DNA of 64,000 nt from Flavobacterium litorale (GTDB lineage Bacteria; Bacteroidota; Bacteroidia; Flavobacteriales; Flavobacteriaceae): assembly GCF_019613795.1 (NCBI RefSeq), contig NZ_CP080429.1:773501-837500 (forward strand), read 5' to 3'. Below, piece after piece: positions 33,102-42,532 of the stretch; the stretch's first letter is position 1; each line of letters begins with the position of its first letter. The notes under the pieces were generated by a model. It was not told the DNA's origin. It did no database searches and worked only from the letters and a program-made list of their open reading frames with translations. The position numbers were made by a program, and so were the translations under genes.

Positions 33102-33818
33102 ATGCCTATTGAACAAAAAGGAGATGCTAATGGTTTGATAAAACCAGCTAATCGTCTAGGAGTTTTATTCGACCTAACTATCTACATATCAACAATGTTT
33201 CTGATAAGGGAACTCTATTTTCCAGAGGTTGGTTTTATTATAAATGGGCTCTTTTGGTCGCTTTCAACTTTAATTATTGCTACTTGGAGAATGAAAGCTC
33301 GCAATGTATCGTGGAAAGATTTAGGACTTCGAAAACCTGAAAGCATAAAAAAAACGCTATTAACTTCTGCCGGAATTTTAGCAGCCACTATTTTATCAAT
33401 ATTATTTTTTCAGATTGTAAAGGACTACTTACCTTTTTCTTTCGAATCAAATAATTATTCTGAAAATTCAACTTCTAAGTTTGGGGAGTTAAAAGGGAAT
33501 TGGTTGCTTTTCTTCGCAATTATGCCAGCAGTTTCACTTGAATCGATGCTAGAAGAATTATTAGACCGAGGATTTTTAATAAATTGGTTTGAAAAGTTCT
33601 TTTCGCAAATCTCTATAGCTACAATTCTTGCTGTGGTTTTACAAGCTGCAATTTTTGGATTCAGACATTCATATGATTTATCAGAAAGATCTATTACAGT
33701 AGGAATTATTGGTTTAGTTATGGGAATAGCCTATGTAAAATTTGGGCGAAATTTATGGGCGTTAATTATTGCACATTGTATACTAAACACAATGTCTATG
33801 ATAGACAGGGTACAGTAA
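33102..33818 (+). CDS. CPBP family intramembrane glutamic endopeptidase
   Basis: The protein is 238 residues with about seven hydrophobic segments. The CPBP (CAAX protease/Abi) motifs are present: LEELLDRGF with Glu151, Glu152 and Arg156, then FGFRHS with His189, and a third motif IIAHCILN with His225. Members process prenylated proteins, bacteriocins or anti-sigma factors; the substrate is unknown. The gene is more AT-rich than egtBD and ends in a strong terminator. Confidence 0.88.
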   Translation: MPIEQKGDANGLIKPANRLGVLFDLTIYISTMFLIRELYFPEVGFIINGLFWSLSTLIIATWRMKARNVSWKDLGLRKPESIKKTLLTSAGILAATILSILFFQIVKDYLPFSFESNNYSENSTSKFGELKGNWLLFFAIMPAVSLESMLEELLDRGFLINWFEKFFSQISIATILAVVLQAAIFGFRHSYDLSERSITVGIIGLVMGIAYVKFGRNLWALIIAHCILNTMSMIDRVQ

Positions 33819-33830
33819 TATATAAAAACA

Positions 33831-33864
33831 AAAAACCGCTTCAGTTTCCTGAAGCGGTTTTTTT
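33831..33864. terminator. Strong bidirectional terminator
   Basis: AAAAACCGCTTCAG pairs with CTGAAGCGGTTTTT around a four-base loop, between the CPBP gene and the convergent aldehyde dehydrogenase gene. Confidence 0.92.
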
Positions 33865-33902
33865 ATAAACACTTTATAAAAGTAAGATTGAATTAGTTAC
33901 GA

Positions 33903-35450
33903 TTATAGGTCGAAACTAATACCTTGTGCTAGTGGTAACTCTGTACCGTAGTTAATGGTATTGGTTTGTCTTCTCATATAGGCTTTCCAAGCATCCGAGC
34001 CACTTTCACGACCGCCACCTGTTTCTTTCTCGCCACCAAAAGCACCACCAATTTCAGCACCCGATGTACCAATGTTTACATTGGCAATACCACAGTCTGA
34101 ACCTACTTGCGATAGGAATAATTCCATTTCTCGCATACTGTTTGTAAATAATGCAGAAGAAAGTCCTTGTGGTACATCGTTTTGCATTGCAATAGCATCC
34201 TCTAAGTTGCTGTACTTCATAATGTAAAGTACGGGTGCAAATGTTTCGTTTTGTACAATTTCAAAGTGGTTTTCTGCTTCAATAATACAAGGCTTAACGT
34301 AGCATCCGCTCTCGTAACCTTCGCCTTCCATAACACCACCTTCTACAATTACGTTACCGCCTTCTTCTTTCGCTTTCGCTATGGCGTTAAGGTAGTTGTT
34401 TACAGCATCTTTATCAATAAGTGGTCCTACGTGGTTGTTGCTATCTAATGGGTTACCAATTTTAAGCTGTGCGTACGCCTTTTTAAGTACTTCTACCACT
34501 TTATCATAAATACTATCGTGTATAATAAGTCGTCTTGTTGTAGTACAACGTTGTCCTGCCGTACCTACTGCACCAAATACAGCCCCTACTAATACCATGT
34601 TAATATCGGCTTGGTCAGAAACAATAATAGCATTGTTACCGCCTAGCTCTAGGATGGTGTTACCAAAACGCTCGGCTACTGTTTTAGATACGTGGCGTCC
34701 TACTTTTGTAGAGCCTGTAAACGATACCAATGGTAAACGCTTGTCGTTATTCATACGGTCGCCATTATCTCTACCGTTAATTAAACAACTAACACCTTCG
34801 GGTACGTTGTTTCTTTCTAGTACGGTTTGTATAATGTTTTGGCATGCTATACCACATATTGGTGCTTTTTCGCTTGGTTTCCAAATGCAAACATCGCCAC
34901 ATACCCATGCCAGCATCGAGTTCCAACTCCATACGGCTACTGGGAAGTTAAATGCCGATATAATACCTACAATACCTACTGGGTGGTACTGCTCGTACAT
35001 GCGGTGCATTGGGCGCTCGCTGTGCATGGTAAGTCCGTAAAGCTGACGCGATAAACCTACAGCAAAGTCGCAAATGTCAATCATTTCCTGCACTTCGCCT
35101 AAACCTTCTTGTAGGCTTTTACCCATTTCGTACGAAACAAGTTGCCCTAGTGGCTCTTTATATTTACGGAGCTCATCGCCCATTTGGCGTACAATTTCGC
35201 CTCTTTTTGGTGCTGGCATTAAACGCCATTCTTTAAAGGCTTTGCCTGCTTTTTCCATTGCTGCTTCGTAGTCTGCCTCGGTAGAAGCTTGTACTTTGGC
35301 AATAAGCGTACCATCTACGGGTGAGTACGATTCTATTATTTCGCCATTTGCAAAAGAGTTGCTCCCTGTAGAGGTTCCTTTGTTTACTTCCTTTATACCT
35401 AGTTTTGACAAGGCTTCTTGGATACCAAATTGTTCGGTGGTTGTTGCCAT
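33903..35450 (-). CDS. ALDH7-type aldehyde dehydrogenase (aminoadipate-semialdehyde dehydrogenase-like)
   Basis: The protein is 515 residues. The catalytic Cys302 is in TAGQRCTTTRR and the general base Glu268 is in ILELGGNN, both at the classical ALDH numbers. The NAD-binding FTGSTKVGRHV is at 244-254. The C-terminal IGGAFGGEKETGGGRESGS is a hallmark of the ALDH7/antiquitin branch, which oxidises 2-aminoadipate semialdehyde (piperideine-6-carboxylate) in lysine breakdown. The specific substrate is inferred from this motif. It is cytosolic, a single gene between terminators. Confidence 0.9.
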   Translation of the reverse strand: MATTTEQFGIQEALSKLGIKEVNKGTSTGSNSFANGEIIESYSPVDGTLIAKVQASTEADYEAAMEKAGKAFKEWRLMPAPKRGEIVRQMGDELRKYKEPLGQLVSYEMGKSLQEGLGEVQEMIDICDFAVGLSRQLYGLTMHSERPMHRMYEQYHPVGIVGIISAFNFPVAVWSWNSMLAWVCGDVCIWKPSEKAPICGIACQNIIQTVLERNNVPEGVSCLINGRDNGDRMNNDKRLPLVSFTGSTKVGRHVSKTVAERFGNTILELGGNNAIIVSDQADINMVLVGAVFGAVGTAGQRCTTTRRLIIHDSIYDKVVEVLKKAYAQLKIGNPLDSNNHVGPLIDKDAVNNYLNAIAKAKEEGGNVIVEGGVMEGEGYESGCYVKPCIIEAENHFEIVQNETFAPVLYIMKYSNLEDAIAMQNDVPQGLSSALFTNSMREMELFLSQVGSDCGIANVNIGTSGAEIGGAFGGEKETGGGRESGSDAWKAYMRRQTNTINYGTELPLAQGISFDL

Positions 35451-35618
35451 ATTTTAACTTTTATGCTATTTAATGTTATATTTTACAAATATACTTCTTT
35501 TTTGCTTTTTTGATAATTTTGAGCCGTTTATCCTATTACCAAATGGTTATTTTGCAACGATAAGCAAAACAAACCCAGTAATTTGCAATAAATGGGCTGT
35601 TAGTGGCGTAGTGTTTTA

Positions 35619-36305
35619 TTATACGAAACGTTCCTCAAACATTGTTTTTGTCACCTTTTCCTTTGCTTCTTTAAAGAAGCTAATGTATGGTTTATACTCA
35701 TTCCAAAGATCATAACTATATAGCCTCGAACAAGTATCAACCTCTTTGTCTGTATTCAAACATTCATAAATGAAATAAAATATTTCTTCACCGTGAATAT
35801 ATTTATATCCTCCTACTTCCCATTTATTTAATGAAGGACAAAAAAAAGTAAACTTGAATGTGAATTTACCAATTGATAAATCATCTTTACAAAATGTTGC
35901 AAAATCAGTTAGGTCTTTATTCGAATGATAATTCAAATACTCTTTAAATTTTTTTATTATTTCATCATTATTATCGGAAACACCAACCCACTTTACAAGT
36001 TTTTCTATACTAGAATCATTATTTTTCAAACCTTTATTAAATTTTACTTTATTTGGATTACTAGTGTTTTTTACATCTGCTACAATAATTTCAATTCTTT
36101 CATTAGAACTTTTTAGATAATCGACAACATTAACCTTTCTATCATCTTGTGAGTGATGAGGCATTCTAATTCCCAAAATATCAAGCTCTGACTCATTATT
36201 ACCTATTTTCTCAGAGTGTATAATTAGGTTTGTAACAAAATATCCCTTAAGTCTTAAATAGAGTCTAGATAAATTCTCGTAATGTTTATTTAATCCCTCG
36301 TTCAT
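35619..36305 (-). CDS. Orphan protein with PD-(D/E)xK nuclease-like motif
   Basis: The protein is 228 residues and has no signal peptide. Near the N-terminus NNESELDILGIR (36-47) with Glu40 and Asp42 is followed by IEIIVADVKNT (71-81) with Asp77 and Lys79. This spacing resembles the Mrr/VRR-like PD-(D/E)xK core (acidic residue, then DxK on the next strand). The rest has no known family. It is markedly AT-rich against haaO and the ALDH, starts 11 bases after haaO, and may be a late insertion. Function unknown. Confidence 0.6.
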   Translation of the reverse strand: MNEGLNKHYENLSRLYLRLKGYFVTNLIIHSEKIGNNESELDILGIRMPHHSQDDRKVNVVDYLKSSNERIEIIVADVKNTSNPNKVKFNKGLKNNDSSIEKLVKWVGVSDNNDEIIKKFKEYLNYHSNKDLTDFATFCKDDLSIGKFTFKFTFFCPSLNKWEVGGYKYIHGEEIFYFIYECLNTDKEVDTCSRLYSYDLWNEYKPYISFFKEAKEKVTKTMFEERFV

Positions 36306-36316
36306 TTAATATGATT

Positions 36317-36850
36317 TTACTTTACAAACCGCTTATCAGCTTCCATAACGGTACCACAATTATTGCACGTTCGTAATGCCTCCGAGCCATAAAAATGCTG
36401 AAAATGGGGTAAAAAATCCTTTTCTATATCGTGTAATTCAAAATATACTTCGTGTAGCTTGTGGTTGCAGTTATCGCAATGCCACAGCAAACCATCTGTA
36501 AACCCTTTGCCAGCACGTACACGCTCTACTACCAAACCTATAGAGCCTTCGGCTCTGGAGGGCGAATGGGGCGTTTTGGCGGGGTGCAGGTACATATCGC
36601 CTGCATTTAATGTCATTTCTTTACGTTTGCCTTCGTGTTGTACTACTACGGTTATGGTACCCTCTAATTGGTAAAACAACTCTTCGGTTTCATTGTAGTG
36701 ATAATCCTTGCGGGCGTTGGGTCCTGCTACTACCATTACAATGTAATCGTCGGATAGTGGGTAAATGTTTTTATTGCCTACGGGTGGCTTTAATAAATGG
36801 CGGTTATCTTCTATCCATTTATTAAGGTTAAAGGGTGGTGTTAGCGCCAT
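36317..36850 (-). CDS. haaO: 3-hydroxyanthranilate 3,4-dioxygenase
   Basis: The protein is 177 residues, a cupin enzyme that opens 3-hydroxyanthranilate on the kynurenine route to quinolinate and NAD. The catalytic iron ligands fall at the known positions: His51, Glu57 and His95. The bacterial second, rubredoxin-like iron site is also intact: CDNC (125-128) and CNNC (162-165). Length matches the Cupriavidus enzyme closely. No other kynurenine gene is in the window. Confidence 0.95.
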   Translation of the reverse strand: MALTPPFNLNKWIEDNRHLLKPPVGNKNIYPLSDDYIVMVVAGPNARKDYHYNETEELFYQLEGTITVVVQHEGKRKEMTLNAGDMYLHPAKTPHSPSRAEGSIGLVVERVRAGKGFTDGLLWHCDNCNHKLHEVYFELHDIEKDFLPHFQHFYGSEALRTCNNCGTVMEADKRFVK

Positions 36851-36890
36851 GTTGGTGTGCTTTAAATTTGGTACTAAAGGTACTAAATAA

Positions 36891-36915
36891 AAAAGGTTAG
36901 CCGAAGCTAACCTTT
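36891..36915 (-). terminator. Terminator downstream of the secreted endonuclease gene
   Basis: On the minus strand AAAGGTTAGC pairs with GCTAACCTTT around a TTCG tetraloop-like centre and is followed by a T-rich stretch. It lies 33 bases after the stop at 36948. Confidence 0.85.
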
Positions 36916-36947
36916 GTATAAACTTTGTGGTAAAAACAGGGTTGTTT

Positions 36948-38039
36948 TTACATCTCTTTTATTAGGTATAGGTATACCGGGAAGTGGTCGCTGTACCCTG
37001 GTACACCATTCCAGTTTCGTTTTGGGTAGCCTTTAAAACGTCCTGATGTTTGCATAAGGTAGGGTTTGTTGAATACGCCTGCTTTCCAGAATGAGAATGT
37101 TGTAAAATCTTTTCGGATAAGTGGCTCCGATACTATCATTTGGTCAAACAAATCCCAAGCATCGCGGTAAGCTAATGTACCAATCCCTCTGTCCGACATT
37201 TCTTCCATAGGGTTGTACAATCCTTTTTCCTTAACACTCTCTTTTTTGGCTTTTGCACCAAGTACCTTTTTTACACTCTTGTTATAAGGTCCGTCGTTAA
37301 GGTCGCCCATAGTAATAATTTTAGCATCGGCGTTTATGCTGTACAACGAGTCGATAATTTTTTTATTAAGTGCAGCAGCAGCTTCTCTAAAAGGGCTACT
37401 CCTTTTTTGCCCTCCCGAGCGCGATGGCCAGTGGTTTACAATAATATTTATTTCTTCGCCATCCAATAAACCTGTTACTACCAGTTGGTCACGCGTATAT
37501 ATTCTGCCCGAATCATCTGCTTCCAGCTTATCATCACTTTTCTCTTCGTCCTTTTTCGCTTTTCCTTTAGCACTATCCTTATATATAATAAGCGGTACAT
37601 TTTTATAGCTTGTAGGTATAAAGTGGTCTTTTTGGTACAGTAAGGCAACATCTATCCCTCGTTTATCTGGCGAGTCAAAATGTACAATGCCGTAGCCTTT
37701 GCCCTGTAGTTGGGGTTGCGCTATTAAATCCTCTAATACGCCTCTGTTTTCCACTTCGCATACGCCCAAAATGGTAGGCGAGTTGGGGTTGTTGGCTGTA
37801 CCTATTTCTGCTATTACCTTAGCAAGGTTCTGTAATTTCTTCTGGTATTTCTCAGGAGTCCAGCTCTGTCCTCCCGTAGGCAGCCACTCCTCATCATTAA
37901 TCTTAGTGTCGTCCGTAGTATCAAACAAATTTTCAAAATTGTAAAAGGCAACAGTATGCACTTTGTACTTCTTTTGCTGCGCTGTAGCGACTGAGAGTGT
38001 GAAGAGAAGAACAAGTAAAGTAATCGATTTTTTAAACAT
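36948..38039 (-). CDS. Secreted endonuclease/exonuclease/phosphatase family protein
   Basis: The protein is 363 residues with an N-terminal signal peptide (cleavage near TAQQ, residue 20). The EEP fold motifs are visible: VAFYNFENLFD, LGVCEVENRGVLEDL (catalytic Glu), IIVNHWPSRSGGQ and IITMGDLNDGPYN, and GVPGYSDHFPVYLYL with the final Asp-His pair. It is expected to cleave nucleic acid or phosphoesters outside the cytoplasm. It is divergent from a TonB receptor and DUF5689 lipoprotein pair, a combination that suggests uptake of breakdown products. Confidence 0.88.
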   Translation of the reverse strand: MFKKSITLLVLLFTLSVATAQQKKYKVHTVAFYNFENLFDTTDDTKINDEEWLPTGGQSWTPEKYQKKLQNLAKVIAEIGTANNPNSPTILGVCEVENRGVLEDLIAQPQLQGKGYGIVHFDSPDKRGIDVALLYQKDHFIPTSYKNVPLIIYKDSAKGKAKKDEEKSDDKLEADDSGRIYTRDQLVVTGLLDGEEINIIVNHWPSRSGGQKRSSPFREAAAALNKKIIDSLYSINADAKIITMGDLNDGPYNKSVKKVLGAKAKKESVKEKGLYNPMEEMSDRGIGTLAYRDAWDLFDQMIVSEPLIRKDFTTFSFWKAGVFNKPYLMQTSGRFKGYPKRNWNGVPGYSDHFPVYLYLIKEM

Positions 38040-38116
38040 TATATAACAAATATTAATTTAACATCAAATTTTATAACAAAACAGGTGCCAAAAGTAGTTA
38101 TTATTTTTAAATACTG

Positions 38117-38124
38117 TACATTTG
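38117..38124 (+). promoter_or_regulatory. -7 promoter element of the TonB receptor gene
   Basis: TACATTTG fits TAnnTTTG and lies about 55 bases before the ATG at 38179. The position 19 bases upstream reads TAG in place of TTG, so only the -7 half is convincing. Confidence 0.5.
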
Positions 38125-38178
38125 CGCCCGTTAAGAAATATTTAACTTAACGGATAAGAAAATAATTTAATTTTATCT

Positions 38179-40998
38179 ATGAAAAAACTAGTATTCAGCC
38201 TTTTAGTAGTTATGCAGGTTATGGTCGCATGGTCACAGCAGGTAACTTCTGTAAAAGGTAAAGTAGTCGATTCTAAATCGCAACAGCCCCTAAAGAACGT
38301 TGTAGCTACGATGGAGGGCACCAACCGTACGGTGGTAACAGATGCAGAAGGTGTGTTTGTTTTTGAAAACATTGCCAATGGCAACCTAACCCTAACTATA
38401 GGCAGTACAGGGTTTGTTACACAAACCTTTGCCCTTGAAGTTGCCGAAGGTGAAACGGTTGATGTAGGTGTAATTGCCCTTGTAGAGGATATTACTACAG
38501 AGCAGCAATTGAGCCTTATTACCCTTACTGAGAATGATTTGGGAGATGATAATGGTAACTCGGAAAGTACAGCAGGATTACTACAAGCATCGCGCGATGT
38601 ATTTATGCAAGCTGCGGCTTTTGATTTTGGACAAGCACGTTTTAGAGTACGTGGTTTGGACAATGAGTACGGTAAAACAATGATAAATGGTGTACCAATG
38701 GATAAGATTTACGATGGTAGACCACAATGGAGCAACTGGGGCGGACTTAACGATGCTACCAGAAACCAAGAATTTACAATAGGTTCGGATGCATCCGATT
38801 ATACTTTTGGTAGTATATTAGGTACGCAAGAAATTAATACAAGAGCTTCTACCTACCGCCCAGGGAGTAGAGTTTCTTTCTCTGGAACAAACACCAACTA
38901 CAGCTGGAGAGCTATGGCTACCCATGCATCGGGTATGAGTACTAGCGGCTGGGCTTATGTAGTATCGGGCTCCAGAAGATGGGCAGAAGAAGGTTACTTT
39001 GAAGGTAGCGACTACAGTGCTAACTCGTTATTTATAAGTGTTGAAAAGAAAATAAACGACAAGCATAGTATAGATTTTACAGGTATATATGCACAAAACA
39101 GTCGTGGTAAAACATCGCCAAATACACAGGAGATTACCGACCTTGCTGGCGAGCGTTACAACTCGTACTGGGGATGGCAAGATGGCAAAAAAAGAAACTC
39201 GCGTGATAAAGATGTTGAGGAGCCTATATTAATGCTTAGCCACTACTGGCAATTAAACGAAAACTCATCGTTAAACACTAATATTGCTTACCAATTTGGT
39301 AAAATTGCAAACAGTAGGTTAGATTTTAACTTTACACGTAACCCCGACCCTACGTACTACAGAAACTTACCAAGTTTTTACACTACACAGCACGACTTTA
39401 ATGTAATTGGTGATGATGGAGCACCCGTTTACGTAGGCGATAGCCAACGAAATTTAGATGGGGCAGCTGCAGTACGAGAGGACTTTTTAGAAGATAGACA
39501 AATAGACTGGGATAACCTTTACGAAGATAACATTGAAAATGGCGAAAGTTTAGCCGTATTGTACGAGGACAGAACAGACGATAACCTATTTACAGCAAAC
39601 TCCATACTTAACTCGCAACTTACAGACCATATTGTACTTAATGCAGGTATTACCTACAGAAACCTAGAGTCGCACAACTACCAAAACCTTATTGACCTTT
39701 TGGGGGGTAGCGGTTACCTTGATATAGACCCTTTTCTTATTGGAGATGCTAGGCAGAGCGACCTTAACAACCCTAACAGAATTGTAGGCGAAGGCGACGA
39801 TTTTGGATACAACTATAAGTTATTTGCCAATGTAGTTGATGCCTTTACGCAGTTTAGGTTTAACTACGGTAAATTAGATTTTTATGTAGCACAAAACGTA
39901 ACATGGTCGCAGTACCAACGAGAGGGAATTTACCGTAACGGTAACTACGCCGATAACTCGTTTGGAAAAAGCGAGAAGGTAGACTTTACTAACTTTGGTT
40001 TTAAAGGAGGGGCTACCTACAAAATTACAGGACGCCACATATTAGGCTTTAACGCACTTTATATGGGTAAAGCACCAACGTTACGAAATTCTTTGCCTAA
40101 TGCAAGATTAAATAATAACTTTGTAGAAGGACTTGAAAGCGAGACCATTATGGGTGCAGATGCCAGCTACATTATTAGAGCTCCAAAATTAAAAGCACGT
40201 TTTACAGGGTACTACTCTAAAATTACCGATGCTACCGATATTGGTTTTTATTTTGCCGAAGGTTTAGGTGTACTTACTGCTGACGGCAGACAAATATCGT
40301 CTAACGGTAACGCATTCGTATCCGAAACGGTTACAGGTTTAGATAGAGTAAATATGGGTGTTGAGCTTGGTTTAGAGTACCAACTTACCTCTACCATAAA
40401 AGCCATTGCAGTAGCAGCTTACGGGCAATACACGTACGATAGTAACCCTAACGTTAAACTAAATGTAGATAATATCCGTTCTACTGTTGACTTTGGACGT
40501 GCTACTATGAAAGATTACAAACAACCTGGTATGCCACAACAAGCGTACTCGTTTGAGTTAGAGTACAGAGACCCGCATTACTGGTGGGTAAGCGCAAGTG
40601 TTAGTTACCTTGCCGATAGCTACCTGGATATATCTCCGTTATTACGAACAGATAACTTCTTTATTAATGATAGAGATCCTGATGGTTTCCCATTCCCAGA
40701 AGCAACAGAGGAAGGCGCAAGAGAATTTTTAAAACAAGAACGTTTGGACCCTGCTACACTTATTAACCTAACAGGTGGTAAATCTTGGAGAATTAGCTAC
40801 GGTAAAACAATAGGTATTTTTGCAACTATTAATAACGTGTTCGATTTCTCATACAAAACAGGTGGATTTGAACAAGCAAGAAACGCGAATTACAGACAAG
40901 TAAATCAGGATTTTGCAGGACCTACGCGTTCATTCGGTCCTAAATATTTTTATGGTTACGGCAGAAACTTCTTCGTAAACTTATACTACAACTTCTAA
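38179..40998 (+). CDS. TonB-dependent outer-membrane receptor with carboxypeptidase-like N-domain
   Basis: The protein is 939 residues. It has a signal peptide (residues 1-20) and a CarboxypepD_reg-like beta domain (about 25-110) starting VKGKVVDSKSQQPLKNV. A plug domain contains ARFRVRGLDNEYGKTMINGV, and a long beta-barrel ends in the aromatic NFFVNLYYNF. It should import a bulky substrate across the outer membrane with TonB energy. It is 16 bases upstream of the DUF5689 lipoprotein gene, its likely surface partner, and divergent from the secreted nuclease. The substrate is inferred, not shown. Confidence 0.9.
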   Translation: MKKLVFSLLVVMQVMVAWSQQVTSVKGKVVDSKSQQPLKNVVATMEGTNRTVVTDAEGVFVFENIANGNLTLTIGSTGFVTQTFALEVAEGETVDVGVIALVEDITTEQQLSLITLTENDLGDDNGNSESTAGLLQASRDVFMQAAAFDFGQARFRVRGLDNEYGKTMINGVPMDKIYDGRPQWSNWGGLNDATRNQEFTIGSDASDYTFGSILGTQEINTRASTYRPGSRVSFSGTNTNYSWRAMATHASGMSTSGWAYVVSGSRRWAEEGYFEGSDYSANSLFISVEKKINDKHSIDFTGIYAQNSRGKTSPNTQEITDLAGERYNSYWGWQDGKKRNSRDKDVEEPILMLSHYWQLNENSSLNTNIAYQFGKIANSRLDFNFTRNPDPTYYRNLPSFYTTQHDFNVIGDDGAPVYVGDSQRNLDGAAAVREDFLEDRQIDWDNLYEDNIENGESLAVLYEDRTDDNLFTANSILNSQLTDHIVLNAGITYRNLESHNYQNLIDLLGGSGYLDIDPFLIGDARQSDLNNPNRIVGEGDDFGYNYKLFANVVDAFTQFRFNYGKLDFYVAQNVTWSQYQREGIYRNGNYADNSFGKSEKVDFTNFGFKGGATYKITGRHILGFNALYMGKAPTLRNSLPNARLNNNFVEGLESETIMGADASYIIRAPKLKARFTGYYSKITDATDIGFYFAEGLGVLTADGRQISSNGNAFVSETVTGLDRVNMGVELGLEYQLTSTIKAIAVAAYGQYTYDSNPNVKLNVDNIRSTVDFGRATMKDYKQPGMPQQAYSFELEYRDPHYWWVSASVSYLADSYLDISPLLRTDNFFINDRDPDGFPFPEATEEGAREFLKQERLDPATLINLTGGKSWRISYGKTIGIFATINNVFDFSYKTGGFEQARNANYRQVNQDFAGPTRSFGPKYFYGYGRNFFVNLYYNF

Positions 40999-41014
40999 AT
41001 AAATAAAAATTAAT

Positions 41015-42424
41015 ATGAAAACAAATTTTGTAAAATCGATTTTAATGATGGCGTTGGCAGCTGGATCTCTTACAAGCTGCGTTAATGACGATGATTACTC
41101 TATTCCTAATATAGAATGTAATGAGCCTAATATTACTGCGAATACTACCGTACAAGAAATATTTGATATGGCAACCGAAACGGCAACCCTTTACGAAGGT
41201 GATGCTGTTATTGAAGCCGTAGTAGTATCGAGCGACAGAGGAGGTAACTTCTTTAAATCTATGTACGCTAACAATATTGTTACTGGTAATGACGGCGAGC
41301 TTCGTGCTGGCGAAATAGGTTTCTCATTACAAATAGATGAGTCTGACCTATTTACTGATTACGGTTTAGGTAGAAAAATATATATTAAGCTAGACGGGCT
41401 TTACACACAAATACGAAGCAATACCTTACAAATAGGTGCGCTTAACGATGGTAATGTAGGTCGTATACCAGCATTTGAGTACGAAGACCACATTCTTAGA
41501 GCGTGTACTATTATACCAGAAGAAAACCTTGTTAATGTTGTTACTGACCTTACGGCAGTTAATGATGCTTTACTGGGCAGACTTGTTCGATTTGAAGGCG
41601 TACAATTTAGCGATGCTTCACTTAACCAAACGTATTATAATGCTGGTAATGTAGATGGTGGCGGACAAACACTTACGTACATAGTAAACTCTGAGGCAGA
41701 AGAAGTAAGCATTCCTTTCAGAACAAGTTCGTTTGCTGACTATGCAGGTACAGAGGTATCGCCAAACAGCGGTACAATAACAGGTATACTTACTAAATTT
41801 AGTACTACCTACCAGTTTGTAGCTCGTTTTACCGAGGATATTAACCTTACTGAAGAGCGTATTGGTGGCGAGCCAGTAGACCCAGGTACACCATTTTTTA
41901 CAGAAGATTTTGAGGATGCTGTAGATAATACTGATTTTGATTTCCCAGGATGGTTTAACATCATCGAAACAGGTTCAAGAAAATGGAGCGAGCAAGTTTT
42001 CCCACCAGATGGAGATACTAATGGTTACGCTGAGTTTAGCTCGTTTAACTCGGGTAACGCTGTTAACGAGGCTTGGTTAATTACACCAGCTATTGATATG
42101 GATGCTAGTACTAATGTTACTATGCAGTTTGAAACGGCACAGCACCACCTTGATGGCGATACTGATGGTAACAAGCTTGAAATATTTGTATTAACTGGCT
42201 TTGATGGGGTAGACCTTGCGAGTGCTACGCAAAACAACGTTACTAGCCAAGTAACACTACCAACATCTAGTACATCTTGGTATGAGTTTATTAACTCTGG
42301 TGTTATAAACCTTTCTGGTTATACAGGGCAGGTACACATCGGGTTTAAATTTACAGGTTCAGGTACTGATACTGCTAATGACGGTGCTTTCCAAGTAGAT
42401 AATCTTGTGCTTAGCGGTAACTAA
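41015..42424 (+). CDS. DUF5689 lipoprotein with choice-of-anchor J domain
   Basis: The protein is 469 residues. The N-terminus has a lipoprotein signal (AAGSLTSC, Cys near 22). Residues about 45-290 match DUF5689 style: VIEAVVVSSDRGGNFFKSMY, RKIYIKLDGLYTQI and ILTKFSTTYQFVARF, an OB-like domain found beside TonB receptors in Bacteroidota. Residues about 300-469 are a choice-of-anchor J beta-jelly-roll (EDFEDAVDNTDFDFPGW to DGAFQVDNLVL). It is likely surface exposed. It is co-transcribed with the receptor and ends in a terminator. Confidence 0.88.
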   Translation: MKTNFVKSILMMALAAGSLTSCVNDDDYSIPNIECNEPNITANTTVQEIFDMATETATLYEGDAVIEAVVVSSDRGGNFFKSMYANNIVTGNDGELRAGEIGFSLQIDESDLFTDYGLGRKIYIKLDGLYTQIRSNTLQIGALNDGNVGRIPAFEYEDHILRACTIIPEENLVNVVTDLTAVNDALLGRLVRFEGVQFSDASLNQTYYNAGNVDGGGQTLTYIVNSEAEEVSIPFRTSSFADYAGTEVSPNSGTITGILTKFSTTYQFVARFTEDINLTEERIGGEPVDPGTPFFTEDFEDAVDNTDFDFPGWFNIIETGSRKWSEQVFPPDGDTNGYAEFSSFNSGNAVNEAWLITPAIDMDASTNVTMQFETAQHHLDGDTDGNKLEIFVLTGFDGVDLASATQNNVTSQVTLPTSSTSWYEFINSGVINLSGYTGQVHIGFKFTGSGTDTANDGAFQVDNLVLSGN

Positions 42425-42446
42425 TAGTTACACACACAACAACCAT

Positions 42447-42478
42447 AAAAAAGGCGGAGCTATTAGCTCCGCCTTTTT
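42447..42478 (+). terminator. Intrinsic terminator of the TonB receptor operon
   Basis: AAAAAAGGCGGAGCT pairs with AGCTCCGCCTTTTT around a four-base loop, 22 bases after the DUF5689 stop codon. The convergent hflX gene ends at 42533 and may share it. Confidence 0.93.
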
Positions 42479-42532
42479 GTTTTTATAAGTAGCCCCTGTT
42501 TGCTTAACTAAGCATTAGGTAAAGCCATAGTA

